A stretch of 64,000 bases of DNA from JADJDM01 sp044352985 (GTDB taxonomy: Bacteria; Bacteroidota; Bacteroidia; B-17B0; Aurantibacillaceae), in contig JBILCU010000017.1 in assembly GCA_044352985.1 (NCBI GenBank), positions 1-64,000 on the forward strand. Direction: 5' to 3'. The notes beneath the pieces are model-generated. The model worked only from the letters and a program-made list of their open reading frames with translations, had not been told where the DNA came from and searched no databases. Position numbers and translations under genes: made by a program. This document shows positions 34,558-45,097 of this stretch, piece after piece (within the stretch, counting starts at the first letter, position 1; each line of letters begins with the position of its first letter).

Positions 34558-37500
34558 TTAAACTTCAACGTCTTCTTCTTTAGAAGCCATTAACGCTTCG
34601 TATTCTTCTTTTGAACCAACTACGATTTTTTCGTAATGACGAACACCGGTTCCTGCAGGAATTAAATGTCCAACAATTACGTTTTCTTTTAATCCTAACA
34701 AAGAATCTACTTTTCCGTGAACTGCTGCTTCGTTCAATACTTTTGTAGTTTCCTGGAACGATGCCGCTGAAATCCAGCTGCTAGTTTGTAAGGAAGCACG
34801 TGTGATACCTTGAAGAATAGATTCAGAAGTTGCAGGAACTGCATCTCTTGATTCTACTAATTTCATTGCTTTACGTTTTAAGCTTGAATTAATATCACGC
34901 AATTTTCTTGCAGTAATAATCTGACCTGCTTTTACTTCATCAGTATCTCCTGCATCAGTTACCACTTTTTTACCAAACATATTGTCATTTTCAGTCATGA
35001 AATCAGCCTTGTTCACAATTTGTTTTTCAAGGAAAATAGTATCTCCTGCATCAACGATTTCAACTTTACGCATCATCTGACGAACAATTGTTTCAAAGTG
35101 TTTATCATTCAATTTCTGACCTTGCAAACGATATACCTCTTGGATTTCATTTACAATGTACTCCTGAACAGCAGTTGGACCTTTAATTGCTAAGATATCA
35201 CCAGGGCTAACAGCACCATCAGATAATGAATCACCTGCCTTAATAAAGTCATTCTCCTGAATTAAGATATGCTTAGAAAGTGGAACTAAATATGTTCTTC
35301 TTTCCCCAGTTTTAGCTTCAACAATTACCTCACGGTTACCACGTTTGATTTTACCAAAGCTTACGATACCATCAATCTCAGCAACAACAGCAGGATTACT
35401 TGGATTACGTGCTTCGAATAACTCAGTTACACGAGGTAAACCACCAGTAATATCACCTGTTTTACCAGTAACACGAGGAATCTTAACTAAGATTTGACCT
35501 GGTTCAATTTTATTATCTTCATTTACAACGATATGAGCTCCTACAGGAATGTTGTATGTTTTTAATACATCACCTCTTGAAGAAACAACCTTAATCATTG
35601 GACTTAAAGTTTTATCTTTACTTTCAATAATTACTTTTTCTTTAAATCCTGTTTGTTCATCGGCTTCTTCACGGTAAGTTACGTTTTCTTTGATTGATTC
35701 AAATTCTAATTTACCACCAAATTCGGAAACGATTACAGCATTGTACGGATCCCATTCGCAAATCAAGTCGCCTTTTTTCACTTTTGAACCCGGTTTAATA
35801 TGTAATAATGAACCATAAGGAATATTTCCTGTTGTTAATGTAATTCCGGTATTTACGTCAACGATTCTTACTTCTGTTGAACGACCAATAACTACATTTA
35901 CTTTTTTACCGTCAGTATTTACACGCTCAACTGTTCTTAATTCATCAATTTCAGCAATACCATCATGCTTAGCAATAACAGAAGAAGAAACTGCAATGTT
36001 AGATGCGGTACCACCCACGTGGAACGTACGAAGTGTTAACTGTGTACCTGGCTCACCGATTGACTGAGCAGCGATAACACCAACAGCTTCACCTAATTGA
36101 ACTAAACGTCCGTTTGCAAGGTTACGTCCGTAACACTTAGAACAAACACCCTGACGAGATTCGCAAGTTAATACTGAACGAATTTCAAGGGTTTCAATTG
36201 GTGATTTTTTAATTTCATCTGCAATTTTTTCATCAATTACTTCACCTGATGTAGCAAGAATTTCACCTGTGATTGGATGATAAACATCATTCAATGCAAC
36301 ACGTCCTAAAATTCTATCGTGTAATGATTCAACTTCCTCATCATTTTTCTTCAATGCTGAACAAGTTAATCCACGTAATGTACCACAATCCTCTTCAGTA
36401 ATGATAACATCCTGAGCAACGTCAACTAAACGACGAGTTAAGTAACCTGCATCAGCAGTTTTTAACGCAGTATCTGCTAAACCTTTACGAGCACCATGTG
36501 TAGAAATAAAGTATTCTAAGATAGATAAACCTTCACGGAAGTTTGATAATACTGGGTTTTCGATAATCTCTGAACCTGTACTACCTGCTTTTTGAGGTTT
36601 TGCCATCAATCCACGCATACCACTCAACTGCTTAATCTGTTCTTTAGATCCACGAGCACCTGAATCAAGCATCATGTAAACAGAATTGAATCCTTGTTTA
36701 TCGCTGCTTAATTTATCCAATACTTTTTTAGTTACTTTGGAGTTAGTGTGTGTCCAAATATCAATGATTTGGTTATAACGCTCGTTGTTTGTAATGAATC
36801 CCATGTTGTAGTTAGCCATAACTTCAGATACCTGTTCATTTGCATCTTCAATAATGGTAGCTTTTTCAGCAGGGATTTGAATATCACCCAAATTAAAGGA
36901 TAATCCACCACGGAAAGCAGTTTTAAATCCTAAATCTTTAATATCATCAAGGAAATGAGCTGTTTTAGCCATACCAGTTTTCTTCACAACAAAACCTATG
37001 ATATCTCTTAATGATTTTTTAGTTAATAATTCATTGATGTAACCAACTTCAAAAGGAACAACCTGATTGAATAAAACTCTACCAACTGTTGTTTCAATTA
37101 ATTTTGGAACTAAATTTTCTCCATCAACGAAATTGTTGATTCTCACTTTAATCATTGCATGTAAATCAACACGTTTTTCGTTTAAAGCAATGATTACCTC
37201 TTCAGCAGAGTAAAAAGTCATGCCTTCGCCTTTAACAGCATCGTTAGGCATGTTTTTCTTAGCTTTGGTTAAATAGTACAATCCAAGAACCATGTCTTGA
37301 GAAGGTACTGCAACCGGAGCACCATTTGAAGGGTTTAAAATATTATGAGAAGCCAACATTAAAATCTGAGCTTCCAACACAGCAGCGTTTCCTAATGGAA
37401 CGTGAACTGCCATCTGGTCACCATCAAAATCGGCGTTGAACGCAGTACAAACCAAAGGATGCAATTGAATCGCTTTACCTTCAATTAACTTCGGTTGGAA

Positions 37501-38847
37501 TGCCTGAATACCTAAACGGTGAAGTGTTGGGGCACGATTTAAAAGAACAGGATGTCCTTTTAATACGTTTTCTAAAATATCCCAAACTACAGGCTCCTTA
37601 CGATCAACAATTTTCTTCGCAGATTTTACTGTTTTTACAATTCCTCTTTCAATTAATTTACGAATAATAAATGGTTTGAATAACTCAGCTGCCATTTCTT
37701 TTGGTAAACCACATTCGTGTAATTTCATTTCTGGTCCAACAACAATTACAGAACGCGCAGAATAATCAACACGTTTACCTAATAAGTTTTGACGGAAACG
37801 ACCTTGCTTACCTTTTAATGAATCTGATAAAGATTTTAAAGCACGGTTACTTTCTGTTTTAACTGCATTTGCTTTTCTTGAATTATCAAATAATGAATCA
37901 ACAGCTTCCTGTAACATACGTTTTTCGTTACGTAAGATTACATCCGGTGCTTTGATTTCAATTAAACGTTTTAAACGATTGTTACGGATAATGACACGAC
38001 GGTATAAATCATTTAAATCTGAAGTAGCAAAACGACCACCATCTAATGGAACTAATGGACGTAATTCCGGTGGAATAACAGGAACCACTTTTACTACCAT
38101 CCACTCAGGACGATTTTCAACATTTAAGTTTGCCTGACGGAAAGCTTCGATAACTTGCAAACGCTTCAAAGCTTCGTTTTTACGTTGCTGAGAAGTTTCG
38201 TTGTTAGCTTTATGACGAAGTTCGTAAGATAATGAATCTAAATCTAATCGGTTCAACAAATCGTTAAGTGCTTCAGCACCCATTTTAGCGATGAACTTGT
38301 TAGGATCGCTGTCATCTAATAATTGATTATCTTTTGGTAAAGAATCAATAATATCCAAATATTCTTCTTCGGTTAAGAAATCAAGGTAATTGATTCTGTC
38401 TCCTGCAGCTCCTGAATTAATAACTACGTAACGTTCGTAGTAAATAATCATATCCAACTTTTTAGTTGGTAAGCCTAATAAATAACCAATTTTGTTTGGT
38501 AATGAACGGAAATACCAGATGTGTGCAACAGGAACAACCAAGTTGATGTGCCCCATACGTTCACGACGAACTTTTTTCTCAGTAACTTCAACACCACAAC
38601 GGTCGCAAATAATGCCTTTGTAACGGATTCGTTTGTATTTTCCACAATGACATTCGTAATCTTTCACCGGACCGAAAATACGCTCGCAAAACAACCCATC
38701 TCTCTCAGGCTTGTATGTACGGTAGTTAATGGTTTCCGGCTTCAACACTTCACCACTTGAACGCTTTAAAATAGCTTCAGGTGCTGCAAGGCTGATGGTA
38801 ATCTTTGTAAAGTTCGATTTTAATTTCGATTCTTTTCTAAAAGCCAT
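34558..38847 (-). CDS. rpoC: DNA-directed RNA polymerase subunit beta'
   Basis: The full-length beta' is 1429 residues, about the size in other Bacteroidota. Motifs in order: zinc-binding CHCGKYKRIRYKGIICDRCG (about residues 65-86), the lid/rudder region, active-site NADFDGDQMAVH with the Mg-binding Asp triad (about residues 470-481), and the second zinc cluster with CESRQGVCSKCYG (about 888-900), the trigger-loop region QLTLRTFHVGG following it. The C-terminus ends EEDVEV. It follows rpoB after an 85-base gap containing a hairpin. Confidence 0.99.
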   Translation of the reverse strand: MAFRKESKLKSNFTKITISLAAPEAILKRSSGEVLKPETINYRTYKPERDGLFCERIFGPVKDYECHCGKYKRIRYKGIICDRCGVEVTEKKVRRERMGHINLVVPVAHIWYFRSLPNKIGYLLGLPTKKLDMIIYYERYVVINSGAAGDRINYLDFLTEEEYLDIIDSLPKDNQLLDDSDPNKFIAKMGAEALNDLLNRLDLDSLSYELRHKANNETSQQRKNEALKRLQVIEAFRQANLNVENRPEWMVVKVVPVIPPELRPLVPLDGGRFATSDLNDLYRRVIIRNNRLKRLIEIKAPDVILRNEKRMLQEAVDSLFDNSRKANAVKTESNRALKSLSDSLKGKQGRFRQNLLGKRVDYSARSVIVVGPEMKLHECGLPKEMAAELFKPFIIRKLIERGIVKTVKSAKKIVDRKEPVVWDILENVLKGHPVLLNRAPTLHRLGIQAFQPKLIEGKAIQLHPLVCTAFNADFDGDQMAVHVPLGNAAVLEAQILMLASHNILNPSNGAPVAVPSQDMVLGLYYLTKAKKNMPNDAVKGEGMTFYSAEEVIIALNEKRVDLHAMIKVRINNFVDGENLVPKLIETTVGRVLFNQVVPFEVGYINELLTKKSLRDIIGFVVKKTGMAKTAHFLDDIKDLGFKTAFRGGLSFNLGDIQIPAEKATIIEDANEQVSEVMANYNMGFITNNERYNQIIDIWTHTNSKVTKKVLDKLSSDKQGFNSVYMMLDSGARGSKEQIKQLSGMRGLMAKPQKAGSTGSEIIENPVLSNFREGLSILEYFISTHGARKGLADTALKTADAGYLTRRLVDVAQDVIITEEDCGTLRGLTCSALKKNDEEVESLHDRILGRVALNDVYHPITGEILATSGEVIDEKIADEIKKSPIETLEIRSVLTCESRQGVCSKCYGRNLANGRLVQLGEAVGVIAAQSIGEPGTQLTLRTFHVGGTASNIAVSSSVIAKHDGIAEIDELRTVERVNTDGKKVNVVIGRSTEVRIVDVNTGITLTTGNIPYGSLLHIKPGSKVKKGDLICEWDPYNAVIVSEFGGKLEFESIKENVTYREEADEQTGFKEKVIIESKDKTLSPMIKVVSSRGDVLKTYNIPVGAHIVVNEDNKIEPGQILVKIPRVTGKTGDITGGLPRVTELFEARNPSNPAVVAEIDGIVSFGKIKRGNREVIVEAKTGERRTYLVPLSKHILIQENDFIKAGDSLSDGAVSPGDILAIKGPTAVQEYIVNEIQEVYRLQGQKLNDKHFETIVRQMMRKVEIVDAGDTIFLEKQIVNKADFMTENDNMFGKKVVTDAGDTDEVKAGQIITARKLRDINSSLKRKAMKLVESRDAVPATSESILQGITRASLQTSSWISAASFQETTKVLNEAAVHGKVDSLLGLKENVIVGHLIPAGTGVRHYEKIVVGSKEEYEALMASKEEDVEV

Positions 38848-38891
38848 ATTGATGTGTTTAAATTTATTTAATTTTTAAAATTGAAAAAGCA

Positions 38892-38920
38892 AGCAGTGTA
38901 ATTTTTACAATTACACTGCT
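38892..38920 (-). promoter_or_regulatory. hairpin in the rpoB-rpoC gap
   Basis: AGCAGTGTAATT (38892-38903) pairs with AATTACACTGCT (38909-38920) around a 5-base loop. On the minus strand it is followed by TGCTTTTTC. The stem is strong but the T-run short, so it may act as a leaky attenuator or an RNA-processing site within the rpoBC transcript. Confidence 0.5.
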
Positions 38921-38932
38921 GAATTTTGTTGA

Positions 38933-41900
38933 TTATTCCATTTTTACATCTAATGCAAGACCTCTTAACTCATGTAACAATACATTGAAGGATTCAGGAA
39001 TGCCTGGTGTTGGCATATTTTCACCTTTAACAATTGCTTCGTAAGCTTTAGCACGTCCAACAACATCATCAGATTTAATGGTAAGCATTTCCTGAAGGAT
39101 GTTAGCTGCGCCAAACGCCTCAAGTGCCCAAACCTCCATCTCACCAAAACGCTGACCACCAAATTGAGCTTTACCACCCAATGGTTGTTGTGTAATAAGC
39201 GAATAAGGTCCGATTGAACGAGCATGCATTTTATCATCAACCATGTGGCCTAATTTCAACATGTAAATTATACCAACAGTTGCCGGCTGATCAAAACGCT
39301 CTCCGGTTCCACCATCAGTTAAGTAAGTTTTACCGTACTGAGGAATACCTGCTTTTTCTGCCCATTTATCAAGATCATCCGAGGATGCTCCATCAAAAAT
39401 AGGTGTTGCGAACTTCATTCCTAATTTTTGTCCTGCCCATCCTAAAACGGTTTCGTAAATCTGTCCGATGTTCATACGAGAAGGTACACCTAATGGATTA
39501 AGAACAATATCCACAGGAGTTCCATCTTCTAGGAATGGCATTTCTTCATCTTTAACAATTTTAGCAACAATACCTTTGTTACCATGACGACCAGCCATCT
39601 TATCCCCTACTCTTAACTTACGTTTTTGAGCGATATAAACTTTAGCTAATTGTACGATACCTGAAGGTAGTTCATCGCCAACTGTTAATTGGAATTTGTG
39701 ACGCTTGTACTGACCAAGTAAATCGTTGTACTTAATCATGTAATTGTGTAACAAAATACGGATTGCGCCGTTTTTGTCTTCGTCAGTTGTCCAATTTGTT
39801 GGATTAACCTCTGTATAATCAATTTTTTCTAATAATTTTTGAGTGAATTTTGTTCCTTTTGGAATTAAATCCTCTTTTAAACTATTGCTAACACCTTGAG
39901 AAGTTTTACCATTAACTAATGCAAATAGTTTTTCGATTAATTTTTGTTTTAATTCAGATACACTTGCATCGTTTTCTTTATCTAATTTTTCTAGTAAAAC
40001 TTTCTCTTCTGCTTTCGCTTTTTTATCTTTAATTGCACGAGCAAATAAACGTTTGTCGATTACAATACCTTTTGCAGATGGAGGTAATTTTAATGATGCA
40101 TCTTTAACATCACCTGCTTTATCACCAAAGATAGCGCGAAGTAATTTTTCTTCCGGTGAAGGATCAGTTTCTCCTTTTGGAGTTATTTTACCAATTAAGA
40201 TATCACCTTCTTTAACTTCTGCACCAATTCTGATTAATCCGTTATTGTCAAGATCTTTTGTTGCATCTTCACTTACGTTTGGAATATCTGCAGTTAACTC
40301 TTCTAAACCACGTTTTGTATCTCTAACTTCTAATGAATATTCATCAATATGAATACTCGTAAAGATGTCATCACGTATGATTTTTTCAGATAAAACAATC
40401 GCATCCTCAAAGTTGTAACCTTTCCATGGCATGAAAGCCACTTTTAAGTTGCGTCCAAGTGCTAATTCTCCACTTTCTGTTGCATAACCTTCGCTTAATA
40501 CTTGTCCTTTAGAAACCTTATCTCCTTTTCTTACGATTGGTTTTAAGTTAATACAAGTACTTTGGTTGGTTTTCTTGAATTTGGTTAATTTGTATGATTT
40601 TAAATCACCATCAAAACTGATTAATTTCTCATCTTCAGTTCTGTTGTAACGAATGATAATTTCATTAGCATCAACATACTCAACAATGCCTTCACCTTCT
40701 GCGTTAATTAAAACACGAGAATCACGGGCAACAGTTCCTTCTATACCTGTACCAACAATTGGCGCTTGTGGGCGCATTAATGGAACAGCCTGACGTTGCA
40801 TGTTTGAACCCATCAAGGCACGATTAGCATCATCATGCTCCAAGAAAGGAATCAATGAAGCTGCGATAGATGCAATTTGGTTTGGAGATACATCCATTAA
40901 ATGTACTTTCTCTGGTTCCAAAATTGGGAAGTCACCTTCGTAACGAGCCTTAACTCGTTGCCCAACTAATCTTCCTTTATCATCCATGTCTTCATTTGCC
41001 TGGGCAATGTTTTTCAAATCTTCTTCCTCAGCAGTTAAATAAAGAACATCTTTATTAATATCAACTTTAGAGTTAGAAACGGTTCTATATGGAGTTTCGA
41101 TGAAACCTAATTTATTTACTTTTGCGTAAACACACAATGAAGATATCAAACCAATGTTTGGACCTTCAGGTGTTTCAATTGTACATAAACGACCGTAATG
41201 TGTATAGTGAACATCACGAACCTCGAAGCCAGCACGTTCACGGCTCAAGCCTCCTGGCCCGAGTGCCGATAAACGACGCTTGTGAGTAATTTCAGCAAGT
41301 GGATTGGTTTGATCCATGAACTGAGATAACTGATTGGTTCCGAAGAACGAATTAATAACAGATGATAATGTTTTTGCATTAATCAAATCAGTTGGAGTAA
41401 ATACCTCATTATCACGAACGTTCATTCTCTCACGAATGGTACGTGCCATACGCGCTAAACCAACACCGAATTGTGCATAAAGTTGTTCACCAACAGTACG
41501 TACACGACGATTGCTCAAGTGATCAATATCATCCACATCCATTTTAGAATTAATCAATTCAATCAAATATTTAATGATTAAAATGATATCTTCTTTTGTT
41601 AAAACACGTATGTTTGAAGGAGTATCAATTCCTAATTTTTTATTGATTCTATAACGACCAACTTCTCCTAAATCGTAACGTTTATCCGAGAAAAATAATT
41701 TATCAATTACGCTTCTTGCTGTTTCCTCATCTGGTGGCTCAGCATTACGTAACAAACGATATATATGCTCAATTGCTTCTTTTTCTGAGTTAGTAGAATC
41801 TTTTTGAAGTGTATTGTAGATAATTGCGAAATCAGATGTATTGATGTCTTGTTTGTGTAAAATAACAGCTTTTACACCTGCATCAACGATTAAGTCAATA

Positions 41901-42748
41901 TGGAAATCTTCAAGAATAGTTTCACGCTCAATTAAAATTTCATTTCTTTCAATTGATACAACTTCTCCGGTATCCTCATCTACGAAATCTTCTAACCATG
42001 TTTTTAAAACACGAGCTGCTAGTCTTCTACCAACTTCACGTTTTAAACCTGCTTTTGAAACTTTTACTTCATCAGCAAGACCAAATATTTCTAAAATTGA
42101 TTTATCAGATTCAAATCCAATAGCACGTAACAATGTAGTTACAGGTAATTTTTTCTTACGATCAATATATGCGTACATCACACTGTTGATGTCTGTTGCA
42201 AATTCAATCCAAGAACCTTTAAAAGGAATTACACGTGCTGAATATAATTTAGTACCATTAGCATGACGGCTTTGCCCAAAGAATACACCAGGTGAACGAT
42301 GTAACTGAGAAACAATAACACGCTCAGCTCCATTAATAACAAATGAACCTTTTGGTGTCATGTATGGAATGGTACCTAAATAAACATCCTGAACGATAGT
42401 TTCAAAATCTTCGTGCTCAGGATCGGTACAATACAATCTTAATTTTGCTTTTAGAGGTACGCTATACGTTAAACCTCTTTCGATGCATTCATCTAAGCCA
42501 TAACGTGGCGGATCGATGAAGTAATCCAAAAATTCTAACACGAAATTATTTCTCGCATCAGAAATAGGGAAATTTTCTGCGAAAACCTTAAATAAACCTT
42601 CGTTTTGACGATTTTCTGCAGTAGTTTCCAACTGGAAAAAATCCTGAAAGGATTTTAATTGAATATCCAAAAAATCTGGATAGTCGATTGGGAACTTGTT
42701 TTTAGAGAAATTTACTCTCTGACTTTTTACATTCTTTTGCACGTACAA
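38933..42748 (-). CDS. rpoB: DNA-directed RNA polymerase subunit beta
   Basis: Full-length beta of 1271 residues. The rifampicin-pocket region has FFGTNQLSQFMDQTNPLAEITHKRRLSALGPGGLSRERAGFEVRD in order, with wild-type residues at the usual resistance positions. GRHGNKGIV (switch/active-site loop), LPSGIVQLAKV and the C-terminal GGQRFGEMEVWALEA are also present. The start at 42748 is followed by YVQKNVKSQRVNF, which looks like the normal Bacteroidota N-terminus. It lies between rplL and rpoC. Confidence 0.99.
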   Translation of the reverse strand: MYVQKNVKSQRVNFSKNKFPIDYPDFLDIQLKSFQDFFQLETTAENRQNEGLFKVFAENFPISDARNNFVLEFLDYFIDPPRYGLDECIERGLTYSVPLKAKLRLYCTDPEHEDFETIVQDVYLGTIPYMTPKGSFVINGAERVIVSQLHRSPGVFFGQSRHANGTKLYSARVIPFKGSWIEFATDINSVMYAYIDRKKKLPVTTLLRAIGFESDKSILEIFGLADEVKVSKAGLKREVGRRLAARVLKTWLEDFVDEDTGEVVSIERNEILIERETILEDFHIDLIVDAGVKAVILHKQDINTSDFAIIYNTLQKDSTNSEKEAIEHIYRLLRNAEPPDEETARSVIDKLFFSDKRYDLGEVGRYRINKKLGIDTPSNIRVLTKEDIILIIKYLIELINSKMDVDDIDHLSNRRVRTVGEQLYAQFGVGLARMARTIRERMNVRDNEVFTPTDLINAKTLSSVINSFFGTNQLSQFMDQTNPLAEITHKRRLSALGPGGLSRERAGFEVRDVHYTHYGRLCTIETPEGPNIGLISSLCVYAKVNKLGFIETPYRTVSNSKVDINKDVLYLTAEEEDLKNIAQANEDMDDKGRLVGQRVKARYEGDFPILEPEKVHLMDVSPNQIASIAASLIPFLEHDDANRALMGSNMQRQAVPLMRPQAPIVGTGIEGTVARDSRVLINAEGEGIVEYVDANEIIIRYNRTEDEKLISFDGDLKSYKLTKFKKTNQSTCINLKPIVRKGDKVSKGQVLSEGYATESGELALGRNLKVAFMPWKGYNFEDAIVLSEKIIRDDIFTSIHIDEYSLEVRDTKRGLEELTADIPNVSEDATKDLDNNGLIRIGAEVKEGDILIGKITPKGETDPSPEEKLLRAIFGDKAGDVKDASLKLPPSAKGIVIDKRLFARAIKDKKAKAEEKVLLEKLDKENDASVSELKQKLIEKLFALVNGKTSQGVSNSLKEDLIPKGTKFTQKLLEKIDYTEVNPTNWTTDEDKNGAIRILLHNYMIKYNDLLGQYKRHKFQLTVGDELPSGIVQLAKVYIAQKRKLRVGDKMAGRHGNKGIVAKIVKDEEMPFLEDGTPVDIVLNPLGVPSRMNIGQIYETVLGWAGQKLGMKFATPIFDGASSDDLDKWAEKAGIPQYGKTYLTDGGTGERFDQPATVGIIYMLKLGHMVDDKMHARSIGPYSLITQQPLGGKAQFGGQRFGEMEVWALEAFGAANILQEMLTIKSDDVVGRAKAYEAIVKGENMPTPGIPESFNVLLHELRGLALDVKME

Positions 42749-42828
42749 AAATTTAAACGGTAAGACCTAATGTGAACTGACCCAAACTGACTAAAATTAA
42801 AAAATTTTAAAAGTATACAAATAGGCAT

Positions 42829-42852
42829 AGGCCCCCATTATTATGGAGACCT
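42829..42852 (-). promoter_or_regulatory. hairpin in the rplL-rpoB gap (attenuator candidate)
   Basis: On the minus strand AGGTCTCCAT pairs with ATGGGGGCCT over the 4-base loop AATA (10 base pairs, two of them G-U). It lies 24 bases after the rplL stop. A partial terminator at this position separates ribosomal-protein from RNA-polymerase expression in E. coli; a similar role here is inference. Confidence 0.5.
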
Positions 42853-42876
42853 AAAACCTATCAGTTATTTTTGAAA

Positions 42877-43248
42877 TTACTTAACTTCAACTTTAGCACC
42901 GGCTTCTTCAAGAGCTTTTTTAATAGATTCTGCTTCTTCTTTAGCAATACCTTCTTTTACAGCTTTTGGAGCACCGTCAACTAAATCTTTTGCTTCTTTT
43001 AAACCTAAACCAGTTAAGTCTTTTACAACTTTTACAACACCAAGTTTACCTGCACCTGCTTCTAACAAGATAACATCAAAACTTGTTTTTGCAGCAGCAG
43101 CTTCTCCGCCGCCTGCACCACCAGCAACTACTACAGCTGCTGCTGCCGGTTCGATTCCGTATTCATCCTTAAGGATAGTTGATAATTCTTGCACTTCTTT
43201 TACAGTTAAATTTACTAACTGTTCAGCAATTGCTTTTACGTCTGCCAT
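42877..43248 (-). CDS. rplL: 50S ribosomal protein L7/L12
   Basis: The 123-residue protein has the N-terminal dimerisation domain (ADVKAIAEQLVNLTVKEVQEL), an Ala/Gly-rich hinge (AAAAVVVAGGAGGGEAAAAK) and the conserved C-terminal domain with GLGLKEAKDLVDGAPKAVKEG. It forms the stalk that binds translational GTPases. It is between rplJ and rpoB. Confidence 0.98.
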   Translation of the reverse strand: MADVKAIAEQLVNLTVKEVQELSTILKDEYGIEPAAAAVVVAGGAGGGEAAAAKTSFDVILLEAGAGKLGVVKVVKDLTGLGLKEAKDLVDGAPKAVKEGIAKEEAESIKKALEEAGAKVEVK

Positions 43249-43312
43249 TTTATTTGATTTTAAAAATTATTAATTAATTGATTTACTTTTTTCTTAAACT
43301 ATGTTTAAACCA

Positions 43313-43810
43313 TTAAGCTGCATCTTTTTTCTCTGCATGATTTTGCAAAGCAGAAACAACTCGTTTTGCAGGAGATTGAAGTAATGCAACCACATCAGCG
43401 ATAAGTTCATTTTTGCTCTTGATATTAGCAAGAGTTTCTAAATTGTTATCTCCAATATAAATAGTTTCTTCAACGTAAGCGCCTTTTAAAATAGGACGAT
43501 CAGATTTACCTCTGAATTCCTTAATAATTTTAGCAGGAGCATTACCAACTTCGGTGAAAATTAATGCAGTTGCACCTTTTAAAGCTGGAATTAACTCTAC
43601 TAACTTACTATCAGCTGCTCTTTCCAATGCTTTTTCCAATAAAGTATTTTTTACTACAGTAATTGATACATTTTTTTCAAAACATTTTTTTCTTAATTGG
43701 TTAACTTTTTCCACAGTTAAAGAAGAGCAATCAGCCAAATAGATTTTGTTGTTTGCGTTCAACTTTTCTACCAGCTCATTGATCACTAGCGTTTTTTCTT
43801 CTTTTTTCAT
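43313..43810 (-). CDS. rplJ: 50S ribosomal protein L10
   Basis: This 165-residue L10 has the usual N-terminal rRNA-binding domain (NELVEKLNANNKIYLADCSSLTVEKVNQLRKKC, VKNTLLEKAL) and a C-terminal helix that binds L12 dimers (LLQSPAKRVVSALQNHAE). In other bacteria L10-L12 autoregulates translation of its mRNA leader; the 19-base gap from rplA is too short for a large leader, so any such control must involve rplA sequence. Confidence 0.97.
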   Translation of the reverse strand: MKKEEKTLVINELVEKLNANNKIYLADCSSLTVEKVNQLRKKCFEKNVSITVVKNTLLEKALERAADSKLVELIPALKGATALIFTEVGNAPAKIIKEFRGKSDRPILKGAYVEETIYIGDNNLETLANIKSKNELIADVVALLQSPAKRVVSALQNHAEKKDAA

Positions 43811-43829
43811 TTTTTACTGTTTTTTGATT

Positions 43830-44522
43830 TTAAACCAATGCTTTAGTTTCAACTGAAATACCTGCACTCATAGTACTTGACATGAAAACACTTTTCACAT
43901 AAGTACCTTTTGCAGAAGATGGTTTTAATTTGATTACCGTGTTGATTAATTCATTGGCATTCTCTTCTATTTTTTGAGCATCGAAAGATACTTTACCAAC
44001 AGAAGCATGAATGATACCTGCTTTATCAACTTTGAAATCAATTTTTCCACCTTTTGATTCAGTTACTGCTTTACCAATTTCCATGGTTACAGTTCCGGTT
44101 TTTGGATTTGGCATTAAACCACGAGGACCAAGAACACGACCTAAAGCACCTAATTTACCCATTACTTGAGGTAAAGTGATGATTACGTCAACATCCGTCC
44201 AACCGCCTTTAATTTTCTCAATATACTCATCCAAACCAACGAAATCTGCACCGGCAGCTTTTGCTTCAGCTTCTTTATCTGGTGTAACCAGTGCTAAAAC
44301 TCTAACTGTTTTTCCGGTACCATGTGGTAAAGAAACCGTTCCGCGAACCATTTGATTAGCTTTACGAGGATCAACTCCTAAACGTATAGCAACATCAACT
44401 GAAGAATCAAACTTTGTTGTTGTGATGTCTTTTACAATTTTTGACGCCTCAGACAAAGAGTAACTCTTGTTTTGGTCGAATTTAGCATCGGCTGCTTTTC
44501 TTTTTTTAGATACCTTACTCAT
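43830..44522 (-). CDS. rplA: 50S ribosomal protein L1
   Basis: L1 of 230 residues, with the conserved FDSSVDVAIRLGVDPRKANQMVRGTVSLPHGTGK block and GRVLGPRGLMPNPKTGTV. It forms the mobile L1 stalk and helps release deacylated tRNA. It follows rplK after 12 bases. Confidence 0.98.
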   Translation of the reverse strand: MSKVSKKRKAADAKFDQNKSYSLSEASKIVKDITTTKFDSSVDVAIRLGVDPRKANQMVRGTVSLPHGTGKTVRVLALVTPDKEAEAKAAGADFVGLDEYIEKIKGGWTDVDVIITLPQVMGKLGALGRVLGPRGLMPNPKTGTVTMEIGKAVTESKGGKIDFKVDKAGIIHASVGKVSFDAQKIEENANELINTVIKLKPSSAKGTYVKSVFMSSTMSAGISVETKALV

Positions 44523-44534
44523 TGTTTAAAAATT

Positions 44535-44978
44535 TTATTTTTTAATTGGAGATTCACCGGAAACTGTAACTCCCATACTACGGGCAGTTCCTGCAACCAT
44601 ACTCATCGCTGATTCAATAGTAAAACAGTTCATATCAACCATTTTATCTTCCGCAATTTTGCGTACTTGATCCCATGAAATTGACCCTACTTTTTTACGA
44701 TTACTTTCAGCAGATCCACCTTTGATTTTTGCATGCTCCAATATTTGTACTGCAACAGGAGGACGTTTGATAATAAAATCAAAAGATTTGTCACTGTAAA
44801 CATTAATGATTACAGGTAAAACCTTACCGGCCTGCTCTTGAGTACGCGCATTGAATTGCTTGCAAAACTCCATGATGTTAACACCTTTGGCACCTAATGC
44901 GGGACCGATTGGTGGTGATGGGTTGGCTGCCCCTCCTTTAATTTGTAGTTTTACAATTGCTGATAACTCTTTTGCCAT
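44535..44978 (-). CDS. rplK: 50S ribosomal protein L11
   Basis: L11 of 147 residues, with the N-terminal LQIKGGAANPSPPIGPALGAKGVNIMEFCKQFNA block and the C-terminal rRNA-binding domain (GSISWDQVRKIAEDKMVDMN, SMVAGTARSMGVTV). It binds the GTPase-associated centre of 23S rRNA. The gap to nusG is 119 bases and has no gene. Confidence 0.98.
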   Translation of the reverse strand: MAKELSAIVKLQIKGGAANPSPPIGPALGAKGVNIMEFCKQFNARTQEQAGKVLPVIINVYSDKSFDFIIKRPPVAVQILEHAKIKGGSAESNRKKVGSISWDQVRKIAEDKMVDMNCFTIESAMSMVAGTARSMGVTVSGESPIKK

Positions 44979-45097
44979 TTTATTTTATTTATTTATTTGT
45001 TTAGTTACAAGTTTTCATTCAGAGAATTAGGTTTACTTGAGTTTGGAAGCAGCAAAGCGCTCTCTTATAAACTTATGAATTACTTTCTTGTAATATT

